Shown here: positions 7,952 through 17,276 of the stretch, one piece after another
How positions within the stretch are numbered: position 1 is the stretch's first letter
Layout: every line of letters begins with the position of its first letter
NCBI RefSeq assembly: GCF_021390595.1
Contig: NZ_JAJEJR010000001.1
Location: forward strand, 3,348,001-3,412,000
Reading direction: 5' to 3'
Origin: Paraburkholderia sp. HP33-1
GTDB lineage: Bacteria > Pseudomonadota > Gammaproteobacteria > Burkholderiales > Burkholderiaceae
Length of the DNA stretch: 64,000 bases
Made by a program: the position numbers and the translations under genes
The notes under the pieces: generated by a model
The model's input: the letters and a program-made list of their open reading frames with translations, nothing else
The model's database searches: none
Told to the model about the DNA's origin: nothing

Positions 7952-9334
7952 ATGGAAATCAACAAGCAAGCCACGATTCAAATCAACGCAAATGGGGAAT
8001 CGGTCTCGATCACGACGTCGCTTTCCCTTGACGATCTCGACAGAAACGGCATCGGCTGGTGCGAGCCCATCAAGGCGCTGGAGTCGCAGCCAAGCAATTT
8101 GGTCCACATCGGTACTTATCTGAACATCGCGCAGATCTGTCTAGAGAGCGGGCGGCTCATCGAAAGGCTTGGCGTTCTGCGCCGCGTCGCGCGCCAATTC
8201 GGCCGCCAACTCGGCGATGTCTCGCAGCAAATCGACCTACTGGCCGGCAGCGGCTTGCCGATGCCGGACCTGCCCGCCGGATGGTCTGTCGAGGCAATCG
8301 ATCGGGACGAGCGCCAGTTCAAGGCTCTGGCCTGCATCGACGGACCGGTCTACTCCAACTTCTGGCATCCCGGCGCACGGTACGGCGGACTCGCCGGGAC
8401 ACCAGGACTCGAATCCCTGCAGCCGCCCCCGGCGTTGGACAACGCGTCATTTCACGTCTGCTTTAACGGCGCGGTCGTGGCAACCGTCCCGGTCGTTGTT
8501 GATGCAACGCACTCGGCCGCCTGGGTCACCAATCACCCCACGTCAGGGTACATGCCAATCGAGGTGCATTTCAGCGATGCCAAGGCTAATCGAAGCGATG
8601 TCTACAAAGTCGTCGTCGCTTACCTCAAGCATGTGACCAAGGCCTTCGGCGCGAGCCAGTTCGCGATCATGGAGCCGCCGTCGGATCACTTCGCGCTTTA
8701 CAAACAGATACTCAAGAAAGCGCGCTGGTATTCGGCGCAGATCTGGGATCGTCCCTACGTCGATCTGACGCTTTCCGACAGCGAACTGATCTCCGGCATA
8801 CGCAAGTCGTATCGATCGCACATCAACTGGTGCGCCAGGAATCTCGTGGTCGAATATTGGAGCGGCGATCAGATCACCAGTGAAAAGACGAGAGAAATCT
8901 ACAGCGTCATCCAGGAAGTAAAAAGCGAGATGCTCGCCAAATACGCTGATGGCATGACGCTGGAGTTGTTCATGCACCCGATTCTCATGTGCCGGGTTGG
9001 AAAAGGCGAGGTCGCGATCGCGAGGACTACCGATGGCGTGCCGTACGGCGTCACGGTCACGACCTACGACAATGGCGTCGCCTACTATGCCATCGGTGGT
9101 TCGAAGGTCCTCGACGGCAAGAATGTCGGACACTTCATTCTGTACGACGCTATCAAGCGGGCGAAAGCGAAGGGGCTCCGGCGGTACCTGATGAATCGTC
9201 TCTTCCCGTCCAGCGTCTCGACGGATAAGACCAACATCAAGTTGACGGTCGAGCGCAACATCAACATCACGTTCTTCAAGCGCGGTTATTCCGACGACTG
9301 CGAATTCGTCAACGTTTATAACGTGCTCGGTTAG
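7952..9334 (+). CDS. FemAB/GNAT-like acyltransferase domain protein
   Basis: A 460-residue protein from ATG 7952, preceded by AGGA; an ATG at 7913 is in frame but poorly placed. The C-terminal third resembles the FemAB/BioF2-like GNAT fold: DGVPYGVTVTTYDNGVAYYAIGG, then GKNVGHFILYDAIKRAKAKGLRRYLMN, which corresponds to the acyl-CoA-binding region and helix of these acyltransferases. The N-terminal ~120 residues are not recognised. Such proteins acylate amino sugars or transfer amino acids in cell-envelope and polysaccharide pathways, so this one plausibly N-acylates the amino sugar made by the neighbouring aminotransferases. That link is inferred from context. There is no signal peptide or membrane segment, so it is likely cytoplasmic. 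Confidence 0.75.
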   Translation: MEINKQATIQINANGESVSITTSLSLDDLDRNGIGWCEPIKALESQPSNLVHIGTYLNIAQICLESGRLIERLGVLRRVARQFGRQLGDVSQQIDLLAGSGLPMPDLPAGWSVEAIDRDERQFKALACIDGPVYSNFWHPGARYGGLAGTPGLESLQPPPALDNASFHVCFNGAVVATVPVVVDATHSAAWVTNHPTSGYMPIEVHFSDAKANRSDVYKVVVAYLKHVTKAFGASQFAIMEPPSDHFALYKQILKKARWYSAQIWDRPYVDLTLSDSELISGIRKSYRSHINWCARNLVVEYWSGDQITSEKTREIYSVIQEVKSEMLAKYADGMTLELFMHPILMCRVGKGEVAIARTTDGVPYGVTVTTYDNGVAYYAIGGSKVLDGKNVGHFILYDAIKRAKAKGLRRYLMNRLFPSSVSTDKTNIKLTVERNINITFFKRGYSDDCEFVNVYNVLG

Positions 9335-9665
9335 CGGGCTTGCTGATGGCGGAGGCCTCGCAGATCATGCGAATCGGCAGCCCTCTCGCCCTTTGATTCG
9401 GTCATGTGGCGTCCGAGCGATAGTGTGGAGATTGCCTTCTTTCAAACTCCTCGGTGGATATGACGTGCGCCCCACTGCGCCCCCCTTCACTAAGCGGGGG
9501 CCGGCTGTAGAACTGGCGATTCCCAGGGGCGTGCACACGGATCCCTACGCGATGACGAACTTACTGTGCTGGGGAGGCCGTGAAAATGCGAGGGAGCAAG
9601 GTCAGCTTGCATCCACAATCTCGCATTGGAAGGACGAAGAAGACGTGTCGAATGACGTATCAGAT
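9335..9665. other. Intergenic region with no recognised feature
   Basis: About 330 bases lie between the FemAB-like gene and the tRNA. Open frames here have no recognisable protein features. I see no clear terminator or promoter. The region marks the border between the accessory glycan cluster and housekeeping genes. Confidence 0.4.
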
Positions 9666-9741
9666 TGGCGCGCCCGGCTGGGATCGAACCAGCAACCCCT
9701 GCCTTCGGAGGGCAGTACTCTATCCATTGAGCTACGGGCGC
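9666..9741 (-). tRNA. tRNA-Arg (anticodon CCG)
   Basis: Read on the minus strand it folds as a complete cloverleaf. The 7-bp acceptor stem GCGCCCG/CGGGCGC carries discriminator G and an encoded CCA. The D arm is GCTC/GAGT, the anticodon stem is CTGCC/GGCAG with loop CTCCGAA (anticodon CCG, reading CGG), and the T arm is GCTGG-TTCGATC-CCAGC. Length is 76 including CCA. No integrase gene is nearby. Confidence 0.97.
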
Positions 9742-10049
9742 TTCACCACAAAACTGCGGGGAATTAACGCGAAAGCGGGGCAACCAGAACGGACGCAACG
9801 CCAACGCGAGAGACCGCAAGGATACCCGGTTTCGGCCGAACCGTCCACCGCACGGCCTCCGACGCCCGCTCCTGCGTCTTCCCCGCACCCTGCGGCAGCC
9901 CGTGACGATCCGGGTAAACGCCTGCTGAACACGATCCGGGGCCCCTCGCCGCCGCCGAAACCTTGCGTCTATAATCGTCCGTGGCCGATAAAGAACAAGA
10001 AGTTGCCGTCGCGCTGTACCGCTCACATACCCACGGAGACGAGACAAGC
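9742..10049 (+). promoter_or_regulatory. Upstream region of the cytochrome c gene
   Basis: About 300 bases between the tRNA and the cytochrome gene. A perfect TATAAT at 9970-9975 is a candidate -10 element about 75 bases before the start codon, but no good -35 is seen 17 bases upstream. A GGAGAC Shine-Dalgarno precedes ATG 10050. Confidence 0.45.
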
Positions 10050-10943
10050 ATGAGCGAAGCACCACACGGAGCCCCGATCAAAACCCCAGCACAGCTCGTC
10101 GCCGCCGTCATCGCCGGGTTTGCTGTGCCGATTGTCATCATCGTTCTGCTCGCCGTCTACGTCGACAATTCGACGCGCACCGGCGCCGGCACCGACTCCC
10201 TCTCCGAAGCCGAAGTCGCCTCCCGCATCCATCCGATCGCCCAGGTCGAGATCCGCGACGCCAATGCGCCGCGCGTCTACAAGAGCGGTGAGGAAGTCTA
10301 CAAGGCGGTCTGCTCGGCGTGTCACGCATCGGGCGCGGCAGGCGCACCAAAATTCACCAACACCGCCGACTGGGCTCCGCGCATCGCACAAGGCTTCGAC
10401 ACGCTGTTGCACACCGCGCTGTCCGGCAAGGGCGCGATGCCGCCGCGCGGCGGTACGAGCCCCGACGATTACAGCGACTTCGAGATCGCACGCGCGGTCG
10501 CCTATATGGCAAACAATTCGGGCGCGAGCTTCCCCGAGCCGGCGCAACCGGCGGCGGGCGCGGCCGCGGCGTCCGGTGCAGCAGCCGCGGCAGGCGCATC
10601 GGACGCGGGCGCGGCTCAACAGGCCGCCGCTGCAGTGGCGGCATTGGCCAGCGTGCCGCAAACTGCCGCCCCGGCAGCTGGCGGCGAGCAAAGCGCGGAC
10701 GCTTCGCAGGCCGGCAAGGCGCTGTATCAGTCGGTGTGCCAGGCCTGTCACGCGGCCGGCGTGCTGAACGCGCCCAAGTTCGGCGACAAGGAAGCGTGGG
10801 CGCCGCGCCTGAAAGACCCGATGGACACGGTCTACAACTACGCGCTGCATGGCAAGGGCGCGATGCCTCCGAAAGGCGGCTCGAACGCGTCGGATGCGGA
10901 AGTGAAGGCGGCGGTCGACTATATGGTCAGCGCGGTGAAGTAA
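10050..10943 (+). CDS. Diheme c-type cytochrome (cytochrome c5 family)
   Basis: A membrane-anchored periplasmic electron carrier, 297 residues from ATG 10050, chosen for its GGAGAC ribosome site. A single hydrophobic helix at residues ~18-40 (LVAAVIAGFAVPIVIIVLLAVYV, given in part) anchors it. Two c5-type domains follow, each with a CxxCH heme site: CSACH at residue 88 and CQACH at residue 230. Each domain also has the typical GKGAMPPRGG or GKGAMPPKGG loop carrying the axial Met. They are joined by a long Ala/Gly-rich linker of ~70 residues. The gene stands alone and ends in a strong terminator. The redox partner is not apparent. Confidence 0.92.
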   Translation: MSEAPHGAPIKTPAQLVAAVIAGFAVPIVIIVLLAVYVDNSTRTGAGTDSLSEAEVASRIHPIAQVEIRDANAPRVYKSGEEVYKAVCSACHASGAAGAPKFTNTADWAPRIAQGFDTLLHTALSGKGAMPPRGGTSPDDYSDFEIARAVAYMANNSGASFPEPAQPAAGAAAASGAAAAAGASDAGAAQQAAAAVAALASVPQTAAPAAGGEQSADASQAGKALYQSVCQACHAAGVLNAPKFGDKEAWAPRLKDPMDTVYNYALHGKGAMPPKGGSNASDAEVKAAVDYMVSAVK

Positions 10944-10975
10944 AGCGGGCCGCATCGGCCGTCGCTGAAATGAAA

Positions 10976-11012
10976 AATCCCTGCATGCGCTAACGCGATG
11001 CAGGGATTAGTT
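10976..11012 (+). terminator. Intrinsic terminator after the cytochrome gene
   Basis: AATCCCTGCAT and ATGCAGGGATT form an 11-bp stem, with a further GCG/CGC pairing inside, followed by AGTTTT. It lies between convergent genes, 32 bases after the cytochrome stop and before the rep stop, and may serve both. Confidence 0.8.
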
Positions 11013-11062
11013 TTATGCGCAGGCAAGCAACCACATCGGGCAGGCACTGAAGCGCCGCCCGC

Positions 11063-13153
11063 TTATGGCTTCTGCAACAACGCCTTCAGACTCGCGAGCC
11101 GGTCCTTCGGCGACATCGGCGCTTCTTCCGGTGTCGGCGGCGGCGCATCGTCGAGCAGCATTTCGTTGATAAAGCGCGACGCCTCGCAGACGATCGTCTC
11201 GCGCGCCCGCTTGCGCTTCTTGCACCAGTTCAGATGCAGGCTGCGCTGCGCACGCGTGATCGCCACGTACATCAGCCGACGCTCTTCCTCGATGCGCGCG
11301 TCGTCGATCGGTTCGTCGTCCGCGCCGCCGCGATGCGGCATGATGCCTTCCTCGACGCCGACCAGGAACACGTGCGGATACTCGAGCCCCTTCGACGCAT
11401 GCACGGTCGACAGCCGCACCGCATCCGGATCTTCCTCGCGGCCTTCGAGCATCGACATCAGCGCGACCGTCTGGATCAGCCCGAGCAGGTTCTTGCCGGT
11501 GTCGCCGAAGCCGTCGGCGGTGTCGTAGCCGGTCGCCTCGCTGCCGCTGCCGTGCTCCGGCTCTTCCTTCGTGCCTTTGCGCTTGAGCCACTCAATGAAC
11601 TCCAGCACGTTCTGCCACTTCGCCTGCGCCTGGCGTTCGTCGAACGCGTCGTACAGATACGCTTCGTAGTGGATCGCGTCCATCAGCTCATTGAGCAGCG
11701 TGCCCGCCGCGTCCTTTTCCGCGCGGTCGGTCAGGCGCTGCATGAAGTCGCAAAACGCGCGCATCGGCTCGATCTGCCTCGGCGACAGGCGCGCCTCGAT
11801 CCCGCCCATGTAAACCGCCTCGAACAGCGACACCTTCGCCTGACCCGCGAACGAGCCGAGCGCCTCCAGCGTCGTATTGCCGACGCCGCGGCGCGGGGTC
11901 GTGATCGCGCGGATGAACGCGGGGTCGTCGTTTGCGTTGGCGATCAGGCGCAGGTACGCGCAAATGTCCTTGATCTCGGCCTTGTCGAAGAACGACTGTC
12001 CGCCCGATAGCACGTATGGAATCCGTTCGCGGCGCAGCACCTGCTCGAAGATGCGCGCCTGGAAGTTGCCGCGATACAGGATTGCGTAGTCGCGGAAATT
12101 CGTGCGCCGCTCGAACTTGTGCGCGGACAGCCGGAACACGACGGACTCCGCCTCGTGTTCCTCGTCGTTGCAGCCCGTCACGGTGATCGTGTCGCCCATG
12201 CCGTGCTCGGACCACAGCTTCTTCTCGAACAGCTTCGGGTTGTTCGCGATCACGTTGTTCGCGGCGGTCAGGATGCGCACCGTCGAGCGGTAATTCTGCT
12301 CGAGCTTGATCAGGTGCAGATTCGGAAAATCCTTGCCGAGCTGGCCGAGGTTTTCGAGGGTGGCGCCGCGCCAGCCGTAGATCGCCTGATCGTCGTCGCC
12401 GACCGCCGTGAACGCCGCTCGCTTGCCGGCCAGTAGCTTCACCAGTTCGTACTGGCACGCGTTGGTGTCCTGATACTCGTCGATCAGCAGATAGCGAAGC
12501 TTGTTCTGCCAGCGGTCGCGCACCTGCTCGTTGCTCGCGAACAGTTCGGCGGGCAGGCGGATCAGATCGTCGAAATCGACCGCCTGATACGCATGCAGCG
12601 TCGCCACGTAGTTGCGATAGACGATCGCCGCCTGATGCTCGTCCTCGGTCGATGCGGTCGCAATCGCCTGCTCGGGCATGATCAGGCCGTTCTTCCACAG
12701 CGAGATGATCGACTGGATCTTGCGGATGAAGCCCTTGTCCGTCGAGCCGACCTGTTCCTGGATCATGCCGAAGCAGTCGTCGGAATCCATGATCGAGAAC
12801 TGCGGCTTCAGACCGACGTGCTCCGCCTCCTGCCGCAGAATCTGCACGCCGAGCGAGTGGAAGGTGCACACCGTCAGCTGGTTCACGGGCACCTTGCGGC
12901 CTTCCTTGCCGGGCGCGGTCAGCGTCTTGCCTTCGAGCAGCTTGCCGACGCGCTCGCGCATTTCCGCCGCGGCTTTGTTCGTGAACGTGACGGCGGCGAT
13001 GTGGCGCGGCTCGAAGCCCTTCGCTTCGATCAGGTGCGCGATCTTCTGCGTGATCACGCGCGTTTTGCCGCTGCCCGCACCGGCGAGCACGAGACAGGGA
13101 CCGTCGAGATAGCGGACCGCTTCACTTTGAGCGGGATTCAGGCCTGCGGACAT
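11063..13153 (-). CDS. rep: ATP-dependent DNA helicase Rep (UvrD/Rep superfamily 1)
   Basis: A 3'-5' SF1A DNA helicase of 696 residues, the usual Rep length, that clears proteins ahead of replication forks. The start LNPAQSEAVRYLDGPCLVLAG is typical. Walker A AGAGSGKT is at residues 24-31. Motif Ia (TFTNKAAAEMRERV), motif II (LLIDEYQDTN), motif III (GDDDQAIYGWRGA), motif IV (LEQNYRS), motif V (TVHASKGLEYPHVFLVG) and motif VI (EERRLMYVAITRAQ) appear in order. It could be named UvrD-like, but the sequence and length are closer to Rep. It is convergent with the cytochrome gene. Confidence 0.95.
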   Translation of the reverse strand: MSAGLNPAQSEAVRYLDGPCLVLAGAGSGKTRVITQKIAHLIEAKGFEPRHIAAVTFTNKAAAEMRERVGKLLEGKTLTAPGKEGRKVPVNQLTVCTFHSLGVQILRQEAEHVGLKPQFSIMDSDDCFGMIQEQVGSTDKGFIRKIQSIISLWKNGLIMPEQAIATASTEDEHQAAIVYRNYVATLHAYQAVDFDDLIRLPAELFASNEQVRDRWQNKLRYLLIDEYQDTNACQYELVKLLAGKRAAFTAVGDDDQAIYGWRGATLENLGQLGKDFPNLHLIKLEQNYRSTVRILTAANNVIANNPKLFEKKLWSEHGMGDTITVTGCNDEEHEAESVVFRLSAHKFERRTNFRDYAILYRGNFQARIFEQVLRRERIPYVLSGGQSFFDKAEIKDICAYLRLIANANDDPAFIRAITTPRRGVGNTTLEALGSFAGQAKVSLFEAVYMGGIEARLSPRQIEPMRAFCDFMQRLTDRAEKDAAGTLLNELMDAIHYEAYLYDAFDERQAQAKWQNVLEFIEWLKRKGTKEEPEHGSGSEATGYDTADGFGDTGKNLLGLIQTVALMSMLEGREEDPDAVRLSTVHASKGLEYPHVFLVGVEEGIMPHRGGADDEPIDDARIEEERRLMYVAITRAQRSLHLNWCKKRKRARETIVCEASRFINEMLLDDAPPPTPEEAPMSPKDRLASLKALLQKP

Positions 13154-13270
13154 CGTTTGTGGATGGGTAATACGGTTGAGGGCCGCCGAGGTCGGACTGG
13201 CGGGAGGCGCCGGCCGAAGGCCCGGGACACGCTGGGCGGCGCAATGCGCGCGAGAGGTGCGATGTTAACA

Positions 13271-13294
13271 CGGACACCGCGACGGACACCGCGA
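13271..13294. repeat. Perfect 12-bp tandem duplication
   Basis: CGGACACCGCGA occurs twice back to back in the region between the divergent rep and oxidoreductase genes. A 12-base unit keeps reading frame, but no gene is called here. It may be a simple slippage repeat. The rest of 13154-13447 shows no feature I can support. Confidence 0.7.
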
Positions 13295-13447
13295 TAGACG
13301 CCCTCGGTGACCCCAACGCTCGACAGAGTGCGCGCGAGCCCGCCCCAATGCTGAGCCCCCAGTCCAGCCCGCAAATGCCACAATAATGCGAATGCGCGCC
13401 GCCGCCGCGGTGGCAAGGCGGCGCGCCGTTCTTCCAGGAAAACTCGC

Positions 13448-14497
13448 ATGTCCGAATCGCTGAAGATTGGATTGATGGGCTACGGCTTCGCCGGCGCGAC
13501 GTTTCACGCCCCGGTGATCGAACATTGCGGACGCGCGAGCGTCGCCGCGATTGCGACCGGGCAATCCGAGCGCGCGCACGCCGACTATCCGCACGCGAAA
13601 ATCGTCGCCGATCTCGACGCGCTACTCGCGCTCGACGACATCGACTGCGTGGTGATCGCGACGCCCAACGACACGCACTTCGACCTCGCGCGCCGCACGC
13701 TCGAAGCCGGCAAGCACGTGGTCGTGGACAAGCCGGTCACGCTGAGCTCCGCGGACGCTCACACGCTCACCAACATCGCGCTCGCGCGTGGCAAGCTGTT
13801 CGCCCCCTTTCACAACCGCCGCTGGGACGGCGATTTTCTGACCGTACGGGATCTGCTCGCGCGCGTGGAACTGGGTCGCGTCACGCACTACGAATCGCAT
13901 TTCGACCGCTTCCGGCCGGGCGTGCGCCAGCGCTGGCGCGAGGACGTGACGCGCGGCGGCGGTCTGCTGTTCGATCTCGGCCCGCATCTGATCGACCAGG
14001 CGCTCGTCCTGTTCGGCGCGCCGCAGACGGTTTCGGCGACGGTGCGCGTGCACCGCGACGACGCGGGCGCACCTGACTATGTGCACATCCAGCTCGGCTA
14101 CGAAGACTTCGAGGTCGTGCTGCACGCCAGCGCGCTGACCGCCTTGCCCGGGCCGCGCTTCGCGATCCACGGCACGCGCGGCAGCTACGTGAAGCACGGA
14201 CTCGATACGCAGGAAGATCAGTTGAAGGCTGGCCTGCGCCCCGGCGACGAAGGCTTCGGCGCCGGCAATACCCCCGGCTTGCTGCGCGTGCTTGAAGGCG
14301 ACCAGGAAGTCGAGCGCGAATTGCCGACCCGGAACGGTGAGTACGCCGGCTTCTATATTGCGTTGGCCGACGCGATCCAGAACGGCGTCGCGTTCCCGAT
14401 CCGTGCGCGCGACGCAGTCGACGTGATGACGATCATCGAACTGGCCCAGCGCAGCTCGGAACAGGGCGTGCGGCTGCCGTTCGAGCGCATTCGCTGA
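13448..14497 (+). CDS. Gfo/Idh/MocA family NAD(P)-dependent oxidoreductase
   Basis: A 349-residue cytoplasmic dehydrogenase. The N-terminal Rossmann fold begins KIGLMGYGFAGATFHAPVI with the glycine-rich dinucleotide loop. The DDIDCVVIATPNDTHFDLA strand and the catalytic VVVDKPVT motif (Lys of the EKP/DKP motif) follow. The C-terminal half is the sugar-binding beta-sheet domain, with DLGPHLIDQAL carrying the conserved His. It resembles the YdgJ subgroup. The substrate is not identifiable. AGGAAA precedes the start. It is a single-gene unit, divergent from rep. Confidence 0.92.
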   Translation: MSESLKIGLMGYGFAGATFHAPVIEHCGRASVAAIATGQSERAHADYPHAKIVADLDALLALDDIDCVVIATPNDTHFDLARRTLEAGKHVVVDKPVTLSSADAHTLTNIALARGKLFAPFHNRRWDGDFLTVRDLLARVELGRVTHYESHFDRFRPGVRQRWREDVTRGGGLLFDLGPHLIDQALVLFGAPQTVSATVRVHRDDAGAPDYVHIQLGYEDFEVVLHASALTALPGPRFAIHGTRGSYVKHGLDTQEDQLKAGLRPGDEGFGAGNTPGLLRVLEGDQEVERELPTRNGEYAGFYIALADAIQNGVAFPIRARDAVDVMTIIELAQRSSEQGVRLPFERIR

Positions 14498-14714
14498 GCC
14501 CTGCGCCGCCGGCCGCCGAGACCGCGCCGCCCCACTCTGTGTACCAAAAACGGCGCGGACTTCCGCGCTGCGAAGGCCGTCGGCGCGGGTCTTCCTGACG
14601 CTCCGGAAAGGAACATAACGTTACAAATTCGCCCGCTGCCGAGTCAGCGGGCGTTCGTCGTCATCCGTTGCTAGCGGGTAGCAATCCAATACGACAACGA
14701 CTCCGGGAAAATCC

Positions 14715-15065
14715 ATGTCTCGAATCATCCGTGCCCTCGCCGCATGCGTGCTGCTCAGCTCCGTCGCCGCCTGCGTGGTGACGCCTCCACCGGCGCCGCA
14801 TCCGGGCCCCACTCCTCAGCAGATCGCCGATCAGCGCCTGCGTCAGGTGAACGGCCGCATCGACAATCTTGCACGCCGTATCGACAACCGCGTGAATCAG
14901 GGCTATTACCCGCCGTCGCAAGGCGCAGGGCTGCACCACCGCCTCGAGACGATCCGCCAGGAAGCGCATGACATGGCCTCGCAGCATGGCGGCGGTTTGT
15001 CGGCGGAAGAACAGCGCGTGCTGAATCAGGAGCTGGATAACGCCGCTCATGCGATCGGCGAGTGA
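14715..15065 (+). CDS. Small putative lipoprotein
   Basis: A 116-residue protein with a lipoprotein signal peptide: charged MSRIIR, a hydrophobic core, then a lipobox ending SVAAC with the acylated Cys at residue 20. The mature part starts with a Pro-rich stretch (TPPPAPHPGPTP) and continues with a mostly helical, charged segment (RLRQVNGRIDNLARRIDNRV). No catalytic motif is visible. It is likely anchored in the outer membrane, function unknown. It is a single gene followed by a strong terminator. Confidence 0.85.
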   Translation: MSRIIRALAACVLLSSVAACVVTPPPAPHPGPTPQQIADQRLRQVNGRIDNLARRIDNRVNQGYYPPSQGAGLHHRLETIRQEAHDMASQHGGGLSAEEQRVLNQELDNAAHAIGE

Positions 15066-15168
15066 GCCGGCGAATCAGTCGGCAAACTGGGGCGGCAAAC
15101 GAGCCGCCAGGTGAGCACCCACTACCGCTCATCGTGCGGTGATGGACGGCACGGAAAGAAGCGCCACT

Positions 15169-15200
15169 AAAGCGCGGGCCTCGGGTCCCGCGCTTTTTTT
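15169..15200 (+). terminator. Intrinsic terminator after the lipoprotein gene
   Basis: AAAGCGCGGG and CCCGCGCTTT form a 10-bp stem around CCTCGGGT-type loop bases, and the 3' arm runs into a seven-T tract. It isolates the lipoprotein gene from the gcv promoter just downstream. Confidence 0.9.
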
Positions 15201-15250
15201 GACGCCGCCAAACCGCCGCGCCCGCCCCCGCACCGCTCGCGGGCCTTTAT

Positions 15251-15279
15251 TTGACAAGCCCCGGCCCGTCGCGTACATT
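15251..15279 (+). promoter_or_regulatory. Sigma-70 type promoter of the glycine riboswitch / gcv operon
   Basis: TTGACA (15251-15256), a 17-base spacer and TACATT (15274-15279) form a near-consensus promoter. Transcription would start near 15286, right at the 5' end of the first glycine aptamer. Confidence 0.85.
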
Positions 15280-15285
15280 CGCCGC

Positions 15286-15560
15286 ACGCGTCGGGAGAGC
15301 GCGCTGGCAAGCGAAAACACGCAGGCCGCGCCGCCGAAGGGGCACACCCGCAAACTCTCAGGCAAAAGGACCGACCGCGTCGAAAGAACCCGCCTTCCCG
15401 CGGTTATTTCGCACTCTGGAGAGCGGCAGTAGCCATCCGCGTCGCACGTCGTGCACAGCTGGCAGGCTGCCCACCGAAGGGGCGCGCGTTCATCGTGACG
15501 AATCAGAGTCACGGCAGCGCAATCTCTCAGGTATCGAGGACAGAGGGGTCATGCAGAAGC
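15286..15560 (+). ncRNA. Tandem glycine riboswitch (gcvT leader)
   Basis: Two glycine aptamers lie in series. The first (about 15288-15430) opens with GGGAGAGC and has CCGAAGGGGCA, ACTCTCAGGCAAAAGGACCGA-type conserved segments (shown in part) and ACTCTGGAGAG near its end. The second (about 15435-15555) has CCGAAGGGGCG, ATCTCTCAGGTA and GAGGACAGAGGGG. It lies between a strong promoter and gcvT, the usual place, where glycine normally turns the cleavage operon on. A GGCG-TAG-CGCC mini-hairpin at ~15583-15595 followed by a T-tract at 15604-15609 could be part of the expression platform. Confidence 0.93.
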
Positions 15561-15633
15561 ACGCTCGCAGGCACACCGCCGCGAGGCGTAGCGCCGCATG
15601 GCCTTTTTTGTTTCGCGAGACGCCCGAGGCCCC

Positions 15634-16752
15634 ATGACCGAACTCAAACACACCCCGCTCCACGCCGCTCACCGCGCGCTCAACGCCCGCATGGTCGACT
15701 TCGGCGGCTGGGACATGCCCGTCAACTACGGCTCGCAGATCGAGGAACATCGCGCGGTGCGCACCGACGCCGGCATGTTCGACGTGTCCCACATGTGCGT
15801 GGTCGACTTCACCGGCGAGCGCGTACGCGCGTTCTTCGAATACGCGCTCGCAAACAACGTCGCGAAGCTGCAAACGCCGGGCCGCGCGCTCTACTCCTGC
15901 ATGCTGAACCCGAACGGCGGCGTGATCGACGATCTGATCGTCTATTACTTCGGCGAAGATCACTTCCGCGTGGTCGTCAACGCCGGCACCGCCGATAAAG
16001 ACATCGACTGGTTCGGCCAGCTCAACGTCGAGGGCGGCTTCGGCCTCACCATCACGGCGCGCCGCGATCTCGCGATCATTGCCGTGCAAGGCCCGAACGC
16101 GCGCGAAAAAGCCTGGCAAACCGTGCCAGCAGTGCGCGCGGCGACCGAAGCGCTGAAGCCGTTCAACGCCGCGCGGGTCGAAGCCACCCCGTTCGGCGAA
16201 CTCACCATCGCGCGCACCGGCTACACCGGCGAAGACGGTTTCGAGATCATCGTGCCGGCTACGCACGTCGAAGCGCTGTGGAATGCGCTCGCCGCCCAAG
16301 GCGTACGCCCGGCCGGTCTCGGCGCGCGCGACACGCTGCGCCTCGAAGCCGGCATGAACCTGTACGGTCAGGACATGGACGACAACGTGTCGCCGCTCGA
16401 CGCCGGCCTCGCGTGGACCGTCGACCTGAGCGCGCCGCGCGACTTCGTCGGCAAGAGCCGGCTCGCAGCCGACGGCTCGCGCGCCGCGTTCGTCGGCCTG
16501 ATCCTGTTGAAGGAAAACGGCAAGGCCGCCGGCGTGCTGCGCGCGCATCAGAAAGTCGTCACGCCGCACGGCGACGGCGAAGTCACGAGCGGCACGTTCT
16601 CGCCGACCATGCAGGAGTCGATCGCCTTCGCGCGCGTGCCGAAAGGCGTGCAGCCGGGCGACACCGTGCACGTCCAGATTCGCGACAAAGCCTGCCCCGC
16701 AAGCGTGGTAAAACTGCCGTTCGTGCGCAACGGCAAGGTGCTGGCGGTCTAA
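15634..16752 (+). CDS. gcvT: Aminomethyltransferase, glycine cleavage T-protein
   Basis: The T-protein moves the aminomethyl group from lipoyl-GcvH to tetrahydrofolate, releasing ammonia. It is 372 residues from ATG 15634, which has GAGG upstream; an ATG at 15598 lies before the family N-terminus. It starts [27 protein letters not shown] and contains the folate-binding [12 protein letters not shown] and the [13 protein letters not shown] and [18 protein letters not shown] motifs typical of GcvT. First gene of the riboswitch-controlled operon; gcvH follows after 61 bases. Confidence 0.97.
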   Translation: MTELKHTPLHAAHRALNARMVDFGGWDMPVNYGSQIEEHRAVRTDAGMFDVSHMCVVDFTGERVRAFFEYALANNVAKLQTPGRALYSCMLNPNGGVIDDLIVYYFGEDHFRVVVNAGTADKDIDWFGQLNVEGGFGLTITARRDLAIIAVQGPNAREKAWQTVPAVRAATEALKPFNAARVEATPFGELTIARTGYTGEDGFEIIVPATHVEALWNALAAQGVRPAGLGARDTLRLEAGMNLYGQDMDDNVSPLDAGLAWTVDLSAPRDFVGKSRLAADGSRAAFVGLILLKENGKAAGVLRAHQKVVTPHGDGEVTSGTFSPTMQESIAFARVPKGVQPGDTVHVQIRDKACPASVVKLPFVRNGKVLAV

Positions 16753-16813
16753 GCGGCCGGCGCACGCCCCCTACATTCAAAACACTACCGAACATACTGT
16801 TTAGGAGCATCCG

Positions 16814-17194
16814 ATGAGCATCCCGGCCGATCTGAAATACACCGAATCGCACGAATGGGTCCGCACCGAAGCGGACGGCACGCTGACGGTCGGCATCACC
16901 GACCACGCGCAGGAAGCGCTCGGCGACATCGTCTTCTTCGAAGTCCAGGAACTGGGCAAGTCCGTCACCGCGGGCGCTACCGTCGCCGTGATCGAATCGG
17001 TGAAGGCAGCTTCCGACATTTACGCGCCGGTCTCGGGCGAAGTCATCGAAGCGAACCCGGCCATCGGCGACTCGCCGGACGCGGTCAACAGCGCGCCGTA
17101 CGACAGCTGGCTGTTCAAGATCAAGCCGGCCGCGGACGCGACGCTCGACCGCCTGATCGACGCCGACGCGTACGCGAAGTCGATCGGCGCCTGA
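16814..17194 (+). CDS. gcvH: Glycine cleavage system H protein
   Basis: The 126-residue lipoyl carrier of the glycine cleavage complex. It shuttles the aminomethyl group between GcvP and GcvT. The lipoylated lysine is Lys64 in [19 protein letters not shown]. The N-terminus [11 protein letters not shown] and the C-terminal [11 protein letters not shown] are standard. TAGGAG precedes the start. Confidence 0.97.
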   Translation: MSIPADLKYTESHEWVRTEADGTLTVGITDHAQEALGDIVFFEVQELGKSVTAGATVAVIESVKAASDIYAPVSGEVIEANPAIGDSPDAVNSAPYDSWLFKIKPAADATLDRLIDADAYAKSIGA

Positions 17195-17276
17195 GTCAAA
17201 GCCTGATTCACCTTCCGTTTTAACCGTCAGGTGCGGCGCTCGCAAAACGGCGCGCGCCGCACCGCCAGGAACACCC

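Noticed and set aside
9666..9741. tRNA-Arg as an integration site for the adjacent glycan cluster
   Set aside because: No integrase gene, no direct repeat of the tRNA 3' end and no other mobile signature was found on either side.
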